A model generated the notes under the pieces. That model was not told where the DNA came from and searched no databases. It saw nothing but the letters and a program-made list of their open reading frames with translations. From the NCBI GenBank assembly GCA_963930775.1, contig OZ005694.1, positions 2,666,001-2,730,000 on the forward strand: a stretch of DNA of 64,000 nucleotides. The letters run 5' to 3'. This document shows, piece by piece, positions 1 to 11,929 of this stretch (the stretch's first letter is position 1; the number at the start of each line of letters is the position of its first letter). The translations under genes were made by a program, and so were the position numbers. Source of the stretch: Cliona cf. orientalis. Taxonomy: Eukaryota > Porifera > Demospongiae > Clionaida > Clionaidae.

Positions 1-133
1 ATTCTTTGTCTTAAAAAATTGATCAGGCAATAAGAATTACAAGGCAAAGTTGCGTCGCAGGCTGCAGAATCTATGCTGACGTCATTACATCACCTCTTTC
101 CCCCTCCCTCCCCACCCCTCTCCTCCCTCCCAG

Positions 134-766
134 CCTCACCGAAGCCAGTACAGCATTAGAGAGAGACCCTGGAATCTATCGAGTTAATTATGATCTCGCG
201 GATCAAAAGTCTCAAGCAGCGTCAGACATTACGAGCAACTTCACTGCTTTCATCTTCCAAGTACAAAAATTTAATGATACAAGATCGCATTACTACTTCA
301 AGGTAAGCATAGCTTTAGTCAAAGGCAATCATTATGTTAATTTCATTAACAATGATGGTTTTAAATTGGTAGCTGGTGATGGAATGGTAATGGGTCTAGG
401 AGTGGCATGTCTGAAATTTGAAAATAACTCAGAAAGCAATTTTTTGCAGTGAGATATTGCTCATAATGCTTAGTGTATCACAGGGAATTGTAACTCATCA
501 CACTGTTCAAATTTTGTGTCAAATTATTGCGGAGGTTTTATGAATGATCTGGAATGAAATTTAACAAAGTTCCATTCCCATTCCAGGCGGCCTTGAATGG
601 AGAACTCGACTTGAGCTACCTGTCCTGTCAGACAGTAAACGTCTCCTTTGCAGCTGTGAGTTCAAAGGGCATATCTCAATTCTCACCATCGACCGAAATT
701 CTTGTGTACGGAGGTACATGCCGATGATAATCAGATTTTTAAATACCGTATCCTCCCGAAAATAAG

Positions 767-806
<40 letters not shown>

Positions 807-3800
807 CTTTTTCAGCAGTAGACATGACCTAGACTGGGGAGGGGGCTTATTTTCGAATATGCATTTGCCCTAGAATATAAGCCCCATCCCCCCCACGGCC
901 CCCATTTGCAGTCGCCATGTGGAAGGAGGACACCATTATTGGTCACGTACCGCGGGAAATATCCAGAGTTTGCTGTTTTTCCATCCAAAAGAGCGGCAGC
1001 GAGTTGACCTGTCAAGTAGACGGCAACAGGCGACGATGGGAAAGGATTTGTTGTTCCGTGTGTGTACATCTTCAGAGGAAAGCAAAAGCATCTTGACCGC
1101 CTCATAAGTATCTTCGCCAAGCTAGAAGTGCCATCATAACAGAATGACTTTAAAACAGGCTTTTCTAAAAGCCACCACCGTATACAAAAGATTCCTCTTT
1201 GTACTCGTAGTCAATTAAAAGGCAGGGTTACGTACGTACGTACACGCTTGCGCGCGTGTGCAGTCTACTTGGTGGGAGGAGAGCTTATAATCGAGGCAAA
1301 CATACCTGTGCAAGAACTTGAGGGTCAAAGAGGGGAGGGGGCTTATTTTCGGGAGGATACGGTACTATCAATGTGGGCGTGTGCAATTATGGAAATTAGA
1401 GATCACATTCTGATTGCGAGTATCTATTAATTGCGAATTGCGAGTTTTTCTACATTTCGCAATTAATAGATTCGCAAGCATAAATGTGCATGTATACTAC
1501 AGTACGGTACGGGGTCGTCCATCACAATTATTGGATTCGTAATTTGGCCTGACTTGACTAGAACGCAATTAGCTATTAAACTACGCAATTAAAACCCATC
1601 CTACGGTAATGGGCTGCCAAGGGTAGAGAAAGATGCACAGTGGAACAGTGACCTAGTCCCCAGGCTAAATATCATGGTTCCAGTTGCTATGTTTTAAATC
1701 AGAGACCTCATCCAATGTTCTCTAAGCTTTTTAAGAGACCCTCAGGCCCTTGATTAGTAGCGCCCTCGCTGCACTCGGGATGCTACAGCCTTGGGCCTTT
1801 AGGTCTCTTAAAATGCGTACACGTAGAGACCTTGGACCAGGGGCGGAACAAGTATATTGAAAGTGATGTGGCTTAGGAATAGTAAGAAGTTGGCGCGCGT
1901 AAGCACGCGGCGAAAATTTTGGATTTGCCACGCCCACTTTTGGAGTTTGAAGGATACAAAATTAATAGTTCAATATACACACAATATTTTAATACAACTA
2001 TGCATATAAAATTTCAAATAAACTCCAAGTGTGCCTTCATTCTGTATTACGTGGTGATCGCTGACTGTGCAAACTAATCGCGCTTGACGATTCCTTACCA
2101 CATTCATTAAAACAAGTGATGCAAAGTGATGGGGCTGTGCCCCCATGCCCTGAGAAGTGGTGGGGCTATAGCCCCACCAGTCCCACCGTCTGTGCCGCCC
2201 TTATGGACTCAGTCTCTAACTATTATGTGGACCGCAGCCAAAAATCTAGAGCGAACTTGCTCACTTTATGTGATCAATAGTTTGTAGCTAGGCTTGTTGA
2301 AATGTTGTGATCATGGCTTGTGTATGGCTGCACTACTTTTAGGCAATGAAATTCTTTACTAGACACTATTTTGTAGACTTAATTAATTTTACGTTTGTAT
2401 TGAAGCACATAATATAATGATTCTCATTCTCTCTCTCCCTCTCCCTCTCTGCCTCACTCCTTACCTCTCTCCCCCTCAATCTGTCTTACACACATACAGC
2501 CACCCAGTACCCCTCTCAACCTAGCAACAGCAGCTTGCATTTCACTTGGACTGAGGATGGCAGAGAGGGTTTTGAAGGACATGCTATGGTCAATCTTACA
2601 TGGCTACCACCTCCAGGTAACATGGAAAAAAACACCAACGTTATTACAATTATCAAACTCTTGTAATAACTGTTCACTAGCAGAATAATATTATTATATT
2701 CTTTCTCAAAGATCGATGCATTATAATTATGCAGGGGCAGAACACATCACCCATTACGACATCTGGGTGTACAGCAATGACCCTGAGTGTGGTGAAGGAG
2801 ACATGGACTCTTACCGCTATAGGAACGTGCTGGGGAGCACCACCATTTTCATTCTGGTGGCTTTCAATGGCAGTAAGTTCCTGAAGTTCGGTTGCAGATA
2901 TACTTACACGGTGAGTTGACAAAAATGTATGGATTAGGTTAATTGTGCCCTCAACAAGTCTACTTACTCTTCGTACTTTTCCATGTAGCTACCCACCCTA
3001 GTTCTCAAGGCTAGGCTAGGCACCTTAAGTAGCTCCGCCTTTTGCTGGGATTAGGTTTGCCTGTGCAGGCAATGGGATGGTTGTCCCTTAGGTTTGGGAT
3101 TGGTAGTAGAAACTGAATTTTTATGCACTAGTATAATACATTACCGTAAAGTCTGGTTAATAAGCGCATGCGCTTATCACTCTCGGTGGTAAGGAAACAT
3201 GCGCCTATTAGACAATGTGCGCTTAATAGAGAGTGAAGTTTTGGCCCCGCCCTCTGCCAGCACGTTCGAGCGCTCAATCACAAAGCTAGCAAGTGATGAA
3301 TACAGCGATTCTTGGAGTAAGCTCTGGAATAGTTCATAGGAGTATGATCGGAAGCCATCGCTGGAAGAAAACCGGAAAAATAGCAGATTTCTTTGGCGAG
3401 ACTCGCTTCTAAGTCAAGGTCAAGAGTCCGAACCCATCTCAGTGGAACCTCTCAGTGTTGAGTAAAACCGATCTCGTGCAGCTGGCTATCCGAAACTAGG
3501 TTAGTAAACAAGATCTAACCATGTAGAACACGGAGAACTCTTGCTCGAACGGTGAATATTACTGTCATCTTTTTTGGACGCATGCGCTTATTAGACAATA
3601 CTTAATAACAAGAAGGAAGCATGCGCTTATTAAAAAATATGCGCTTAATAAGCATGTGCGCTTATTAACCAGACTTTACGGTATTATAGTTACGACAATG
3701 CTGCTATTTTAGTTCCATAAACATATCATGAATTATACTTAAATTTACACAAATCGTATTGCATGTGGTAAGTTTGGATCATCTAAATTCTAATGTACCT

Positions 3801-5674
3801 TGTATGTAATGTGCTTATACAGATTCAAGCTTTTCCACTCCCTCCAAACACTAATCAATTGCAAAAAGCATATGGAGTAATCGATCTGGATATCAGTAAG
3901 TAGTCGGCGTCAAGCTGTAAAATTAAAGAGCGGGAGAAAATTAAGCACGTACATTGTGTGCATATTATTGTGTGTATGGGGCGGGATCACAACACATTAG
4001 CTATCATGCCTCTCTCTATCTCCAGTGTCTCAACTAAAACTGGATTGTGACATAGCAACCAACAAGACTACTGGTTTGGTCACCATCTCAGCACTGTGGT
4101 ATATCCAAGGCCTGGAATCTGATGTAGCTGCTGTTGGCACATACGAAATTAGGGTATTCTGGGGTGAACTGCATAATGACATTTCAATTGTAGATAGCAG
4201 TATCAAGACTGTACTCAACTATTCTGCCTCAGCAGTGAGTGATGTTAAAATTCACTGATAATGATAATGTGTGTGTACCACTACAAATACATAGCACAAG
4301 TTAATGAATGAAAAACTCATTTTCAAATTTACAATAGATCAACAGGAATGAATATGTGATATCTGATCTTCATCCACGGACTGAAAAGAATTACATTATT
4401 TTTGGGGTAAGTACCTGGACCAGTGGAAATTCCCTTAAGTTGATCTGATATTGATTACTTAATTGGAGAGGTATTACAATAGCCTAATAGTACAGTGTCC
4501 TAAAACTTACAAGGAATTACATGTAAGCATGATATTATTATGGTGTACCTGTGTTTAATTAGGGGATCACTGGTTGATTCTGGCCTATGTTGATGAATAA
4601 TTATGATTAAGCATTACTCATCCATCTTTGGACTCTCCCCACCTATCATGCATGCACATGTCCTTCTGTATGCATACATGTACTTATATAGGTGCGACCA
4701 CAGGCTAAAGAAAGCATCCAAAATCGACAGCTACCCTCTAGGCAGCAGTGTATCAGACAGGCCCTTCCACGTGCCCCCCACCCCATCGATAAAAACGACA
4801 TTGAAGTCAAAGACTTTAGCATAGACTCAAACAATCGTCTGCATCTCAACTTCACTTGGGACCTTCCTGATGCAACTTATGGTGAGGTCAAAGGTTACCG
4901 AATGCGTGTTCTATACACACCAGTCAGTTCCAATGTCAAGACCTCACTATCCAACATTGTAACCCAGAAGGAGTTCACCTCAGTGAGTTGATCACCTCTA
5001 TCATAGAGTCTGTAACTTCATAAGTAGGGATGGCCTGGATATGCCATAGATATGGAAAATTGATGTGATTTTACTGATAATCATGATTTGTCCACTATGG
5101 CGCTCTATAACTATCAACAATAAACTTGCCCAAAATCCAAGTTCTTCGTCGATTGCTACTTTGTTCTAAACAGCCTTCTTTCAAATTTGCCGGTCAGCCA
5201 GCTTCTGGATGAGATAAGAAGGGTGTGGCTTCATTTGCAGATCAGTCTAGATGCTGGTCACCTGCAGTTATGTCTCCAAAACTATCCCACTGATGCATGT
5301 TCAATAGTGTGTGATGCATGCATCCTAGCTATCAAAACGCTTGTGCATGTTGAAACAATGGGAATATTCATAATTGTACTGACTTTTTTAATTTCAGGCT
5401 GATCAGACAAAAGTGATATCAGACCAGTTGCACGATATAGATCCAAGTACTTTCTGCTATTATGCTCAGGTATGTGAGAGTGTTTTCGTATCTCTGACTG
5501 ATTCTGCTCCTCTATAATAATAATATTATATCATTGGGCTCCTGTTGTATCATGTATAGATTCGTATTCTAAATGAGTTTATGTTATGGAGCAACTGGAG
5601 CAACTCTTTCACTCTGATGCTAGATCCGATCACGTATCCCAACTGCATGGTCCCACCTACAACTCCAGACCAAG
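134..5674 (+). CDS. Fibronectin type III multi-domain receptor-like protein (partial, 10 exons)
   Basis: Ten exons join in phase with GT/AG borders: 134-302, 587-713, 2500-2616, 2735-2910, 3823-3895, 4026-4234, 4338-4406, 4692-4982, 5398-5469, 5560-5674 (about 472 residues). The gene enters from the left; the last exon ends in phase 1 and I could not find the next one. The product reads as successive FN3 beta-sandwiches: HITHYDIWVYSND and YGEVKGYRMRVLY match the FN3 C-strand region, and many N-x-S/T sites suggest an extracellular location. The final exon has IRILNEF followed by LWSNWSNSF, i.e. a WSxWS box at the place it occupies in class I cytokine receptors. No signal peptide, membrane segment or kinase domain lies in the window, so the full architecture is unknown. 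FN3 assignment is fairly sure; the exact receptor class is not. Confidence 0.7.
744..1364. mobile_element. MITE with TACCGTA/TACGGTA ends and internal poly-C
   Basis: Inverted ends: TACCGTATCCTCCCGAAAA at 744 and its complement ending at 1364. The interior has a C homopolymer of about 38 bases (768-805) and a second internal copy of the end motif near 840. It lies in an intron of the FN3 gene. If the outer TA is read as the target duplication, the element is TA-flanked, as in Tc1/mariner-type insertions. No transposase. Confidence 0.75.
1413..1608 (-). mobile_element. Diverged copy of the 212-bp MITE found as a tandem array near 49-50 kb
   Basis: Read on the minus strand it matches the elements at 49007-49218, 49446-49656 and 49880-50090, sharing the core around CGCAATTAATAGATTCGCAA and the segment GGGGTCGTCCATC. 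The end at 1608 reads CCTACGGTA. The other end is diverged and cannot be placed exactly. Confidence 0.65.
1695..1830. repeat. Dispersed repeat, related to 58320-58560
   Basis: Shares GGGATGCTACAGCC and GGTCTCTTAAA with the segment at 58320-58560 in opposite orientation. Function unknown. Confidence 0.4.
1840..2203. mobile_element. MITE-like element with GGGCGG-type ends
   Basis: Left end AGGGGCGGAACAAGTA and right end complementary to AAGGGCGGCACAGACGG form short imperfect inverted ends. The interior is AT-rich and followed by a GC-rich stretch. No coding capacity seen. Confidence 0.4.
3142..3683. mobile_element. MITE, 542 bp, TACCGTAAAGTCTGGTTAAT ends
   Basis: The ends are inverted repeats of at least 27 bp: TACCGTAAAGTCTGGTTAAT at 3142 and its complement ending at 3683. 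The sub-terminal motif ATGCGCTTAT recurs several times in both halves. It sits in an FN3-gene intron (2911-3822). No open frame of note. Confidence 0.8.
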
Positions 5675-5896
5675 GTCAGTAGAATAAATGGATAATATTC
5701 ATGATTCACAGATATCAGTAATCAAATTGCATACTGCTGCGTCAGGAAAATCCTGTACAAACGACAGTTGCTATGGGCACCAATTGAGGTTATGCCAGCC
5801 CCTTAATTGAATTGAATGCTGCTTTCCAGAGTAAATCAGTTGTAGCTATAATAATTTTCTCCCGCGTGGACTAGGCAAGATCAGCAATAGCGAGTA

Positions 5897-6085
5897 TACC
5901 ATAGTGTCCCAGGCAAGCGCCCACTCCCAGGTAAGCACCCATGTGCTGCATTTTAAGGGGTCAATGTAGCAGCTTCTATACAAACATATTATTATGGAAG
6001 TTATATCCCAGGTATGCGCCCGTGCGGACCAACATCGCGTCTTATGTTTAAGCACCCATGGGTACTTACCCGGGACACTACGGTA
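5897..6085. mobile_element. Small MITE with TACCATAGTGTCCC ends
   Basis: TACCATAGTGTCCC at 5897 is complementary to GGGACACTACGGTA ending at 6085. It is 189 bp long and TA-flanked if the outer dinucleotide is counted as target site. Confidence 0.7.
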
Positions 6086-6982
6086 TTATTCATCATCTCA
6101 CTTGAACCCACCAGCTATAACAGTGCTATATATGCTAAACTGTCCAAGTGGAGTTTTGTTGACATTGGTTACTGCATTGGCACATTAAAATAATCAGTAT
6201 TCTACAGTCCAAAACCTTGGATCTGAGAAAAAAAATAAGGACACACTGGAGTAGTAGATGGGTAGTTAGCTGTAATAGATACCTTCAATCCCGAAATTAT
6301 ATGTACAGTTTCATAGATGGCACTTTCTATGGGAAATATCTGACTCAATGTTCACTCTTTAGAGCATTAATGTTCTCCTTAAAGCTAAGACACCTATGCC
6401 AGACACTAAAACATAACCTTTGACTCTAGTGTGCATATTATTTTAATTGCTGTCCATGCAAACAAACTACGATCACTCTATCAATAATTAGCACTAATTA
6501 GTTAAGTGCAGTGTAGTCCGCTACCAAGAAAAGTTTCATCAATAATTGGCTTCTGATGTGGGTTGGTAACGTTTGCCTCTCAAGAATATTCGTGCGACCA
6601 TTCGACCAAAGAGTTGTGAAATATAGTTTTTATAGAGCACCAGTGTTGCATGCATGCTGTGCAAACATATATACCTCCTTGATGCACACCATTGGACTGA
6701 GGAATTATTAAAACACCTAAAGTAGAAATATAATATTCAGTTGGGAATAGTGGCATACTGTGGTTTCATTCCACTTGGATTCCATATAATATTATTTCTA
6801 CAATACAATTGCAATTTGCAGCTAGTTTCAAGAATGGTTTAAGTAGCACTGAACAATCTCCCATCTTTCACTGGCATGCATACTTCATTTGCTGTTTGGC
6901 TATCTATACTGGATCAGTGAATTGACTAGCTATTGCCATGACTGTCAACTAATATCATCAACATGATCATATTATTATTAAA

Positions 6983-7391
6983 TACCGTATTTAATCGAAT
7001 AGAAGCTGCACCCCGACTAGTAGCTGTCCTCAAAATTAATAGTAGCTGCATATGGAGCTCTGCGAAAGAAATAGTAGCCGCCCTCGAATAATAGCCTCAC
7101 ACATGCACGAAACACAATAATTAGGTGAGCATGGCCACGATCGCTAGCCATGAACGGTCATTAGTTCGAGGCAAAAATGTAGAAGAAAATGTCCTTGGCT
7201 TGGTTCTTCTGCTTTTTTATCGATCCTCTATCTCAAAAATTCGAAAATCAGTCCTGAAAATGTACTCTATTGTGTCAACGTCACCAAGAAGTGTCGCTCC
7301 AAATTAATAAAAGCCGCCCTCGATTAGTAGCTGCACTCCAATAAGGCTGAAATTAATAGTAGCTGCGGCTAGTATTTGAATAAATATGGTA
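6983..7391. mobile_element. MITE, 409 bp, TACCGTATTTAATCGAATA ends
   Basis: Left end TACCGTATTTAATCGAATA; right end complementary to TACCATATTTATTCAAATA. A sub-motif close to AATAGTAGCTGC is repeated four or more times just inside both ends. No transposase. Confidence 0.7.
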
Positions 7392-7859
7392 ATTATTATT
7401 TGGTATCGATACACTTTTATAATGTTAAAATAAAATAGCATTGTTTAATATTATTATTAATTTCATTATTATAGCCAAATTGATATGCCATTAAATAATA
7501 ATAATATTGCATTTCAATGCAGATTATAATCTCATCTTATGATTTTTTTTTAATAAGTAGAATAGCTAAATGTCTCAAATTATTCATCGTGTGCTGGATA
7601 CATGCATAATGTCCAAATGGCGTTACAAGATGCACAAAAGCTTCTCCGGCCTCCAGAATGAGTAGCTTTGTCTCCAGAGTCTCAACACTACTCATGATAT
7701 CCTCCTTACTCGGACCGGTGCTCAGAAAATGCTCAACTTCAGACAGCCTATTTTTAACCCTTGGTGCATGCGCCAGGGTTACAGTAGTTGTGTGTGTGTG
7801 TCTATCTGTCTATTACCATGCTAGTGCTACATACTTTCTTTGTGAGTCCAAACTGTGGT

Positions 7860-8020
7860 GTTACTGTACTTAATCTAATACTACGCATGGACAAAAAACA
7901 ATTTTAATTTTGAAAAACGCGCGTTTTTCTGGTAAAGGTCGTCAATCGCTCCATATAATATTATAAACGTTATGAGATTTTAATGCTAATTTATTGCGTT
8001 AAATTGGATCATGCATTGTA
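7860..8020. repeat. Dispersed repeat (second copy inverted at 43920-44100)
   Basis: Strong match, on the opposite strand, to 43920-44100, including GGTAAAGGTCGTCAATCGCT and TTAAATTGGATCAT. No open frame. Confidence 0.65.
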
Positions 8021-8315
8021 TTCGATTAACTACGGTACAAGGTTCCTTATGGCGTTCTAAACACATGATTAAATTTTGTGTGGATTTCACAGAAAATGCT
8101 TTGTTCGCCAGTTTTGGCGTCATTTGCTGATTCTAAGCTTCTTTTTTTTTTTCAAGGAGTCTGCAGACTATAAGCAGGAAAAAATTGTCCAGATAGACAA
8201 TAAATACAGAGATAGCACAACAATAAACCACACCTACATGATTAAGTACAAGGTGTTACAAGAAGTAAATAAAGCAACTATATATAGCAAATAAGTGGAT
8301 ACATTCTGTTTAAAC

Positions 8316-8615
8316 CAGAGGATACAATAACATTGTATTGTAGTCATGGTAGTCCACACCCTGGCTGTATCACAGAGAATTGGAGTGAGAAAATGGCACT
8401 TTCAAGGTGAGAATAATATTATTATGCATGGTTAAAGCGGATGGAAGACAAAGAAACTTAATAGGAAGGTTATAATTCGCAGACAATAACATTGTATTGT
8501 AAGATAGTGTAGTCATGGTAGTCCACACCGTGGCTGTATCACAGAGAATTGGAGTGAGAAAATTGCACTTTCAAGGTGAGAATATCATGCACGGTTAAAG
8601 CGGATGGAAGACAAA
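8316..8615. repeat. Local tandem duplication, about 135-bp units
   Basis: The segment from 8316 (ACAATAACATTGTATTGTA) through TTTCAAGGTGAGAATA and GGTTAAAGCGGATGGAAG is repeated from about 8482 with few changes. Confidence 0.7.
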
Positions 8616-8616
8616 G

Positions 8617-9175
8617 AAAATGAATGCACAGGAGTGCAAAACCCTCACCGCTACACGCGTGCATGACTCATGCACATAATATATTATAGAGATCTATAGT
8701 AGCTAGCATTATTTCAGTGTGTATGCCTGCTCAATATAAGGAGTATTGAACTAGATACATATACTACCATAATAATATGGTAGTATGTATCTAGTTCAAT
8801 ACTACATACATACCCTGCACCTGAGGTACTCCAGTTTTCTTCAGAGTCAGTGCATGATATAGGCTAGGGGGAAGGCACCAGCCTATGTCACTATAATAAC
8901 TGAAAGCCTCCGTGACTACTTAAACTCAATTAGCTATGCACTTGAGAGCCACTGCCTGTTTACACTGTCACTGCACTGACAACTTACCAGCAAGGCACAG
9001 AATGGCAACCACAGCTGCACACTACTATACCACTGGGCAGGACTTAACGTGACCACTCTTCCTTGATGCCTGGTAATCCTCAGATGCGTACTTTCTCTTA
9101 GACGACCCTTACCATACGGACGGACGGACGGACGGACAAAAATCGCCAAACGATTGCAGTAATTACCCTCCGCGG
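8617..9175. repeat. Dispersed repeat family member (CCCTCACCGCTAC family)
   Basis: Shares AACCCTCACCGCTACA, GGGGGAAGGCACC, TATGTCACTATA and GAGAGCCACTGCC, in the same order, with 46620-47150. Partial copies lie at 45690-45870 and 48745-48800. No coding capacity. A (GGAC)n run at 9119-9138 lies in it. Confidence 0.6.
8742..8803. repeat. Near-perfect hairpin, about 28-bp arms
   Basis: AGTATTGAACTAGATACATA is followed, after a short loop, by its complement. It lies inside the dispersed repeat at 8617-9175 and is absent from the related copy at 46.6 kb. Confidence 0.7.
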
Positions 9176-9289
9176 CCTACGCTTTGTGGCGAGGGTTAAC
9201 TAGAGAAGATGTTTTAACATCAATGGGGCGAGCCTCCGCAAACCCCACACAAGTAGTCTACAAATTTAATGATTTGGTAGCTATACCAT

Positions 9290-9336
9290 AGATAATTACG
9301 ACTGCGTAACGCAGTCTTAATTATCTATGGGTATAC
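9290..9336. repeat. Short palindrome sharing MITE ends with 9430-10266
   Basis: Starts with CCATAGATAATTA and ends with its complement, with ACTGCGT/ACGCAGT at the centre. The outer motif equals the ends of the 837-bp element next door, so it is probably an internally deleted relative. Confidence 0.55.
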
Positions 9337-9429
9337 AGATCGGAATTTATGATTGACTCGAGGGTGTGGAAATTATGGTTAGAACGTGTCTCTAGCTACT
9401 TGGCTATAGCTAGTGGCCTCATAGTTCAG

Positions 9430-10266
9430 CCATAGATAATAGAGGAGGGAGGAGGGATTGGAAACGCGCATTGCCGCTTGTAGTGACGTCACGGAGGATG
9501 CTTGACACGGCACGCCCCCTTCGCGATGATAATACAGACAGTACACTACAGTATAGTAGGGCCTTATATGGAGTCATATGGCCTTGTAGCTGGACTAAAC
9601 CTAGATCTATGGCTAAAACCAAGCGTGGGAAGGAAAACCAAGAATCGAAACGCGATTATGAACTGTCATTTTTATGTTTTTACCTCGTATAAAACTTTGT
9701 GGAATTTTCGTTCGCTATCGGCGACAGAACTGGAAGTGAGAGCGATTGGGCAGTGTCTGTGGCTGCCTACCATGTGCTTTAGAAGCATCCGCGAGCTTTC
9801 TGGGAATAGCACTCGGGTCTGCGAGCTTTATTAACAGCCCAAGTCATACTCAGATTGAACTTACCTGAGCTTGTTTGGCCCTTGTTGCGCTTGCTTTATA
9901 ATGAAGCACTGTATTTCAGGTCGTCGTTAGCACTCTTTGGCTGATACTGAATCTATCGAGGCGTTTAACGAAGGCCTACACCGCTCGCAGGTCCCAGGAA
10001 AATACCACAAGGCCAAATGGCAGCCCATGCCACCTACAAGTCTATTCAAAAAAGGTGCCTGATTCTTTCTTCTTTTGACTTCAGGACCTCGGGCGACTCG
10101 GCTACAATACACAAACACTCTCTCGAGGGCAATAAGTGCAGCCTTTGCGATGTAGCGAAATTGTGCGATTCGCGAACTTTTGATAGAGTCACGTGACCGT
10201 GTCGAGCATCCGCCGCATACACGTACAAGCGTTTCCAATCCCTCCTCCCTCCTCTATTATCTATGG
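9430..10266. mobile_element. Non-autonomous DNA transposon, 837 bp, long inverted ends and TTCAG duplication
   Basis: Left end CCATAGATAATAGAGGAGGG and its complement at the right form inverted ends of about 38 bp (running through GGAAACGC). The element is flanked on both sides by TTCAG, a likely 5-bp target duplication. An open frame of 110 codons (9502-9834) inside resembles nothing I know and is probably chance. Confidence 0.75.
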
Positions 10267-10559
10267 TTCAGCGTAGCCTCATAGAGATACATGATCATTT
10301 TGCTAGCAACAGTCACTTGTTTTTAGGGCCTTGAATTTGGAGTCTCACATGGACCCTCTGCACTCAAAATGTTTCGCTTTGTCTGCCTAGAACGACATTT
10401 TTTTCCTCTGTAGCCTTGCCCCTCTCAGTCTGAGTCTCTGCAGCTCTCCTTAAGGCACCATTAAATTGCGTGGGCGTGAGGTGGGGGATATGACACCTAA
10501 ACCACATCAAAGTCATTAGTGAGGTGCATGTTGTGTAACCACGCCCTTTTAATTGCACA

Positions 10560-11170
10560 GGTCTCAGGGGTGTGGCTGCTAGAGCCGGAAGTGTTCATTT
10601 AATATCCTCCATGGACCGGAAGCCGAGCCGGAAGGGAGGGGCCAGGCCACGCCCAAAACAGCCCCACCCTGTTCCCCAAGGACCACCATTCTCAATCAAG
10701 TGCCTACTAACCACCGGATGTCCACCGGAAGCCCACAATCAATCCCAATTAAAACACACAGCTTCCTCAAGGCCAAAACACACACAAACACTTGGAGGCC
10801 GTTCTGCCACACCGCCCACGCAGGAGCTCACCTCATTTCCTGTGTGGGCGGAGTAACAACACGTCATCGCAACCACATCCGCTTCAAACCATCGTCAGCT
10901 TCCGTCCAGCCGTACAGGCCCCTCGATCGCACCGCCGTACAGTGCCTCATTAACAGACATGGCCTCACCTTTGACCTCCTGCCACGCCCCCAAAGCCTCC
11001 TCGCGGGGTTCAAAGGTCACCACCGCTTCCGGGACACGCCCACCTATCGCCGAGGCCAAGTCCCAGGCGCCGATGTCCAAGCACTGGCCCGTGAAGCCAC
11101 GCCCAATCGGAAGCAATAAAACCTGCATTAACGCACACGCACACACTCCACACAGTGCCAGGAACACGCC
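10560..11170. other. GC-rich stretch with overlapping open frames, not interpreted
   Basis: The GC content is clearly higher than around it, and CACGCCCA-type motifs recur many times. Open frames exist on both strands (for example 10700-11119 plus and 10895-11173 minus). They are low in complexity, and neither has recognisable domains or clear splice borders. I see no supported gene. Confidence 0.35.
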
Positions 11171-11234
11171 CACATGCTTAATTAGGCCTAATAAGCTTTT
11201 TTTTTTTTTTTTTTTTTTTGTCGTTGCTGTTAAT

Positions 11235-11460
11235 AGTTAAGAAAGAATGCTTTGATCTTGCTTTGATGTGGGCAATTACCGGCCTTTTCTTCAGGGGCCA
11301 CTTCCGGTCGCTAATTACACGTGCATAATCATCCCTGGCCGATTCTGGACACGCCCACCTTCGACCAAAAGCACTCGTATGGCCTCTTCGGCCACGCCCC
11401 TTCACGATTCGCTAATTGAATTAGCCATTCCTGACGCTCACGCCCACGCAATTAAATGGT
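11235..11460. repeat. Dispersed repeat (second copy 24067-24290)
   Basis: Near-identical to 24067-24290 over most of its length, including GGGGCCACTTCCGGTCGCTA and GGCCACGCCCCTTCACGATT. A conserved open frame on the minus strand is shared by both copies but short. A 20-odd base poly-T (11198-11219) precedes it. Confidence 0.7.
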
Positions 11461-11855
11461 ACCTTAAGCTTTTGAAGCTGATATCTGTTTCTGCGTTTAC
11501 TTAGTCTTTCTTCCTTTTTAGTCCCTCGATGTCACAGAGCTTGCCCTCTTTCTCCACATCGAAGTGTTCGCTCCTACGTCGTGTGCGCATGTGCGTAACG
11601 GAAGAAATATTGTATATCGTTGAATAGAAGATGGGTAGCTATATACGGAATGACGGACGTACGTACAGCAGATATATATAATAGATATACAAACGGAAAA
11701 TCTCGATTGACATCACCTGTGTGGGGCTCGCTTCGGCTCGCCCCAATTAGTAGGAAGCTTAAGGTTATTATTCGCAGACTGTCGATGGACTAACTTATTT
11801 ATACAAGCTTCAACTCTCCTCTTACTGAGAGAATCCAAGTTCAATGAGTAAAGTC

Positions 11856-11914
11856 AGTCTCGTGCTCAGCCCCCTTTCTCTCCGTGTGCGTAAAAGGGGG
11901 CTGGGCACGAGACT
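11856..11914. repeat. GC-rich hairpin, about 22-bp arms
   Basis: AGTCTCGTGCTCAGCCCCCT and AGGGGGCTGGGCACGAGACT pair around an 18-base loop. Could be a tiny MITE; role unknown. Confidence 0.6.
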
Positions 11915-11929
11915 AATCCTTTATAGCAC

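Larger units (their letters stand above)
5675..8315. other. Intron or intergenic sequence after the last identified FN3 exon
   Basis: I found no exon in correct phase that clearly continues the FN3 gene. Two weak candidates exist. One is an acceptor followed by about 36 open codons near 6823-6932, in the right phase (phase 1) and ending in TGA. The other is a poly-T acceptor at 8155 followed by an open stretch to 8294, in the wrong phase for direct joining. The rest is AT-rich sequence and two MITEs. Confidence 0.4.

Noticed and set aside
6823-6932. Acceptor followed by a phase-compatible open stretch that could end the FN3 gene
   Set aside because: Only about 36 codons, no convincing membrane segment or domain, AT-rich; chance is likely.
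8155-8294. Poly-T acceptor and open stretch ESADYKQEKIVQ...
   Set aside because: Wrong phase for the preceding FN3 exon, weak donor, no recognisable domain.
10895-11173. Minus-strand open frame of 92 codons with a hydrophobic start resembling a signal peptide
   Set aside because: GC-rich repeat context, overlapping open frames on the other strand, no splice or domain support.
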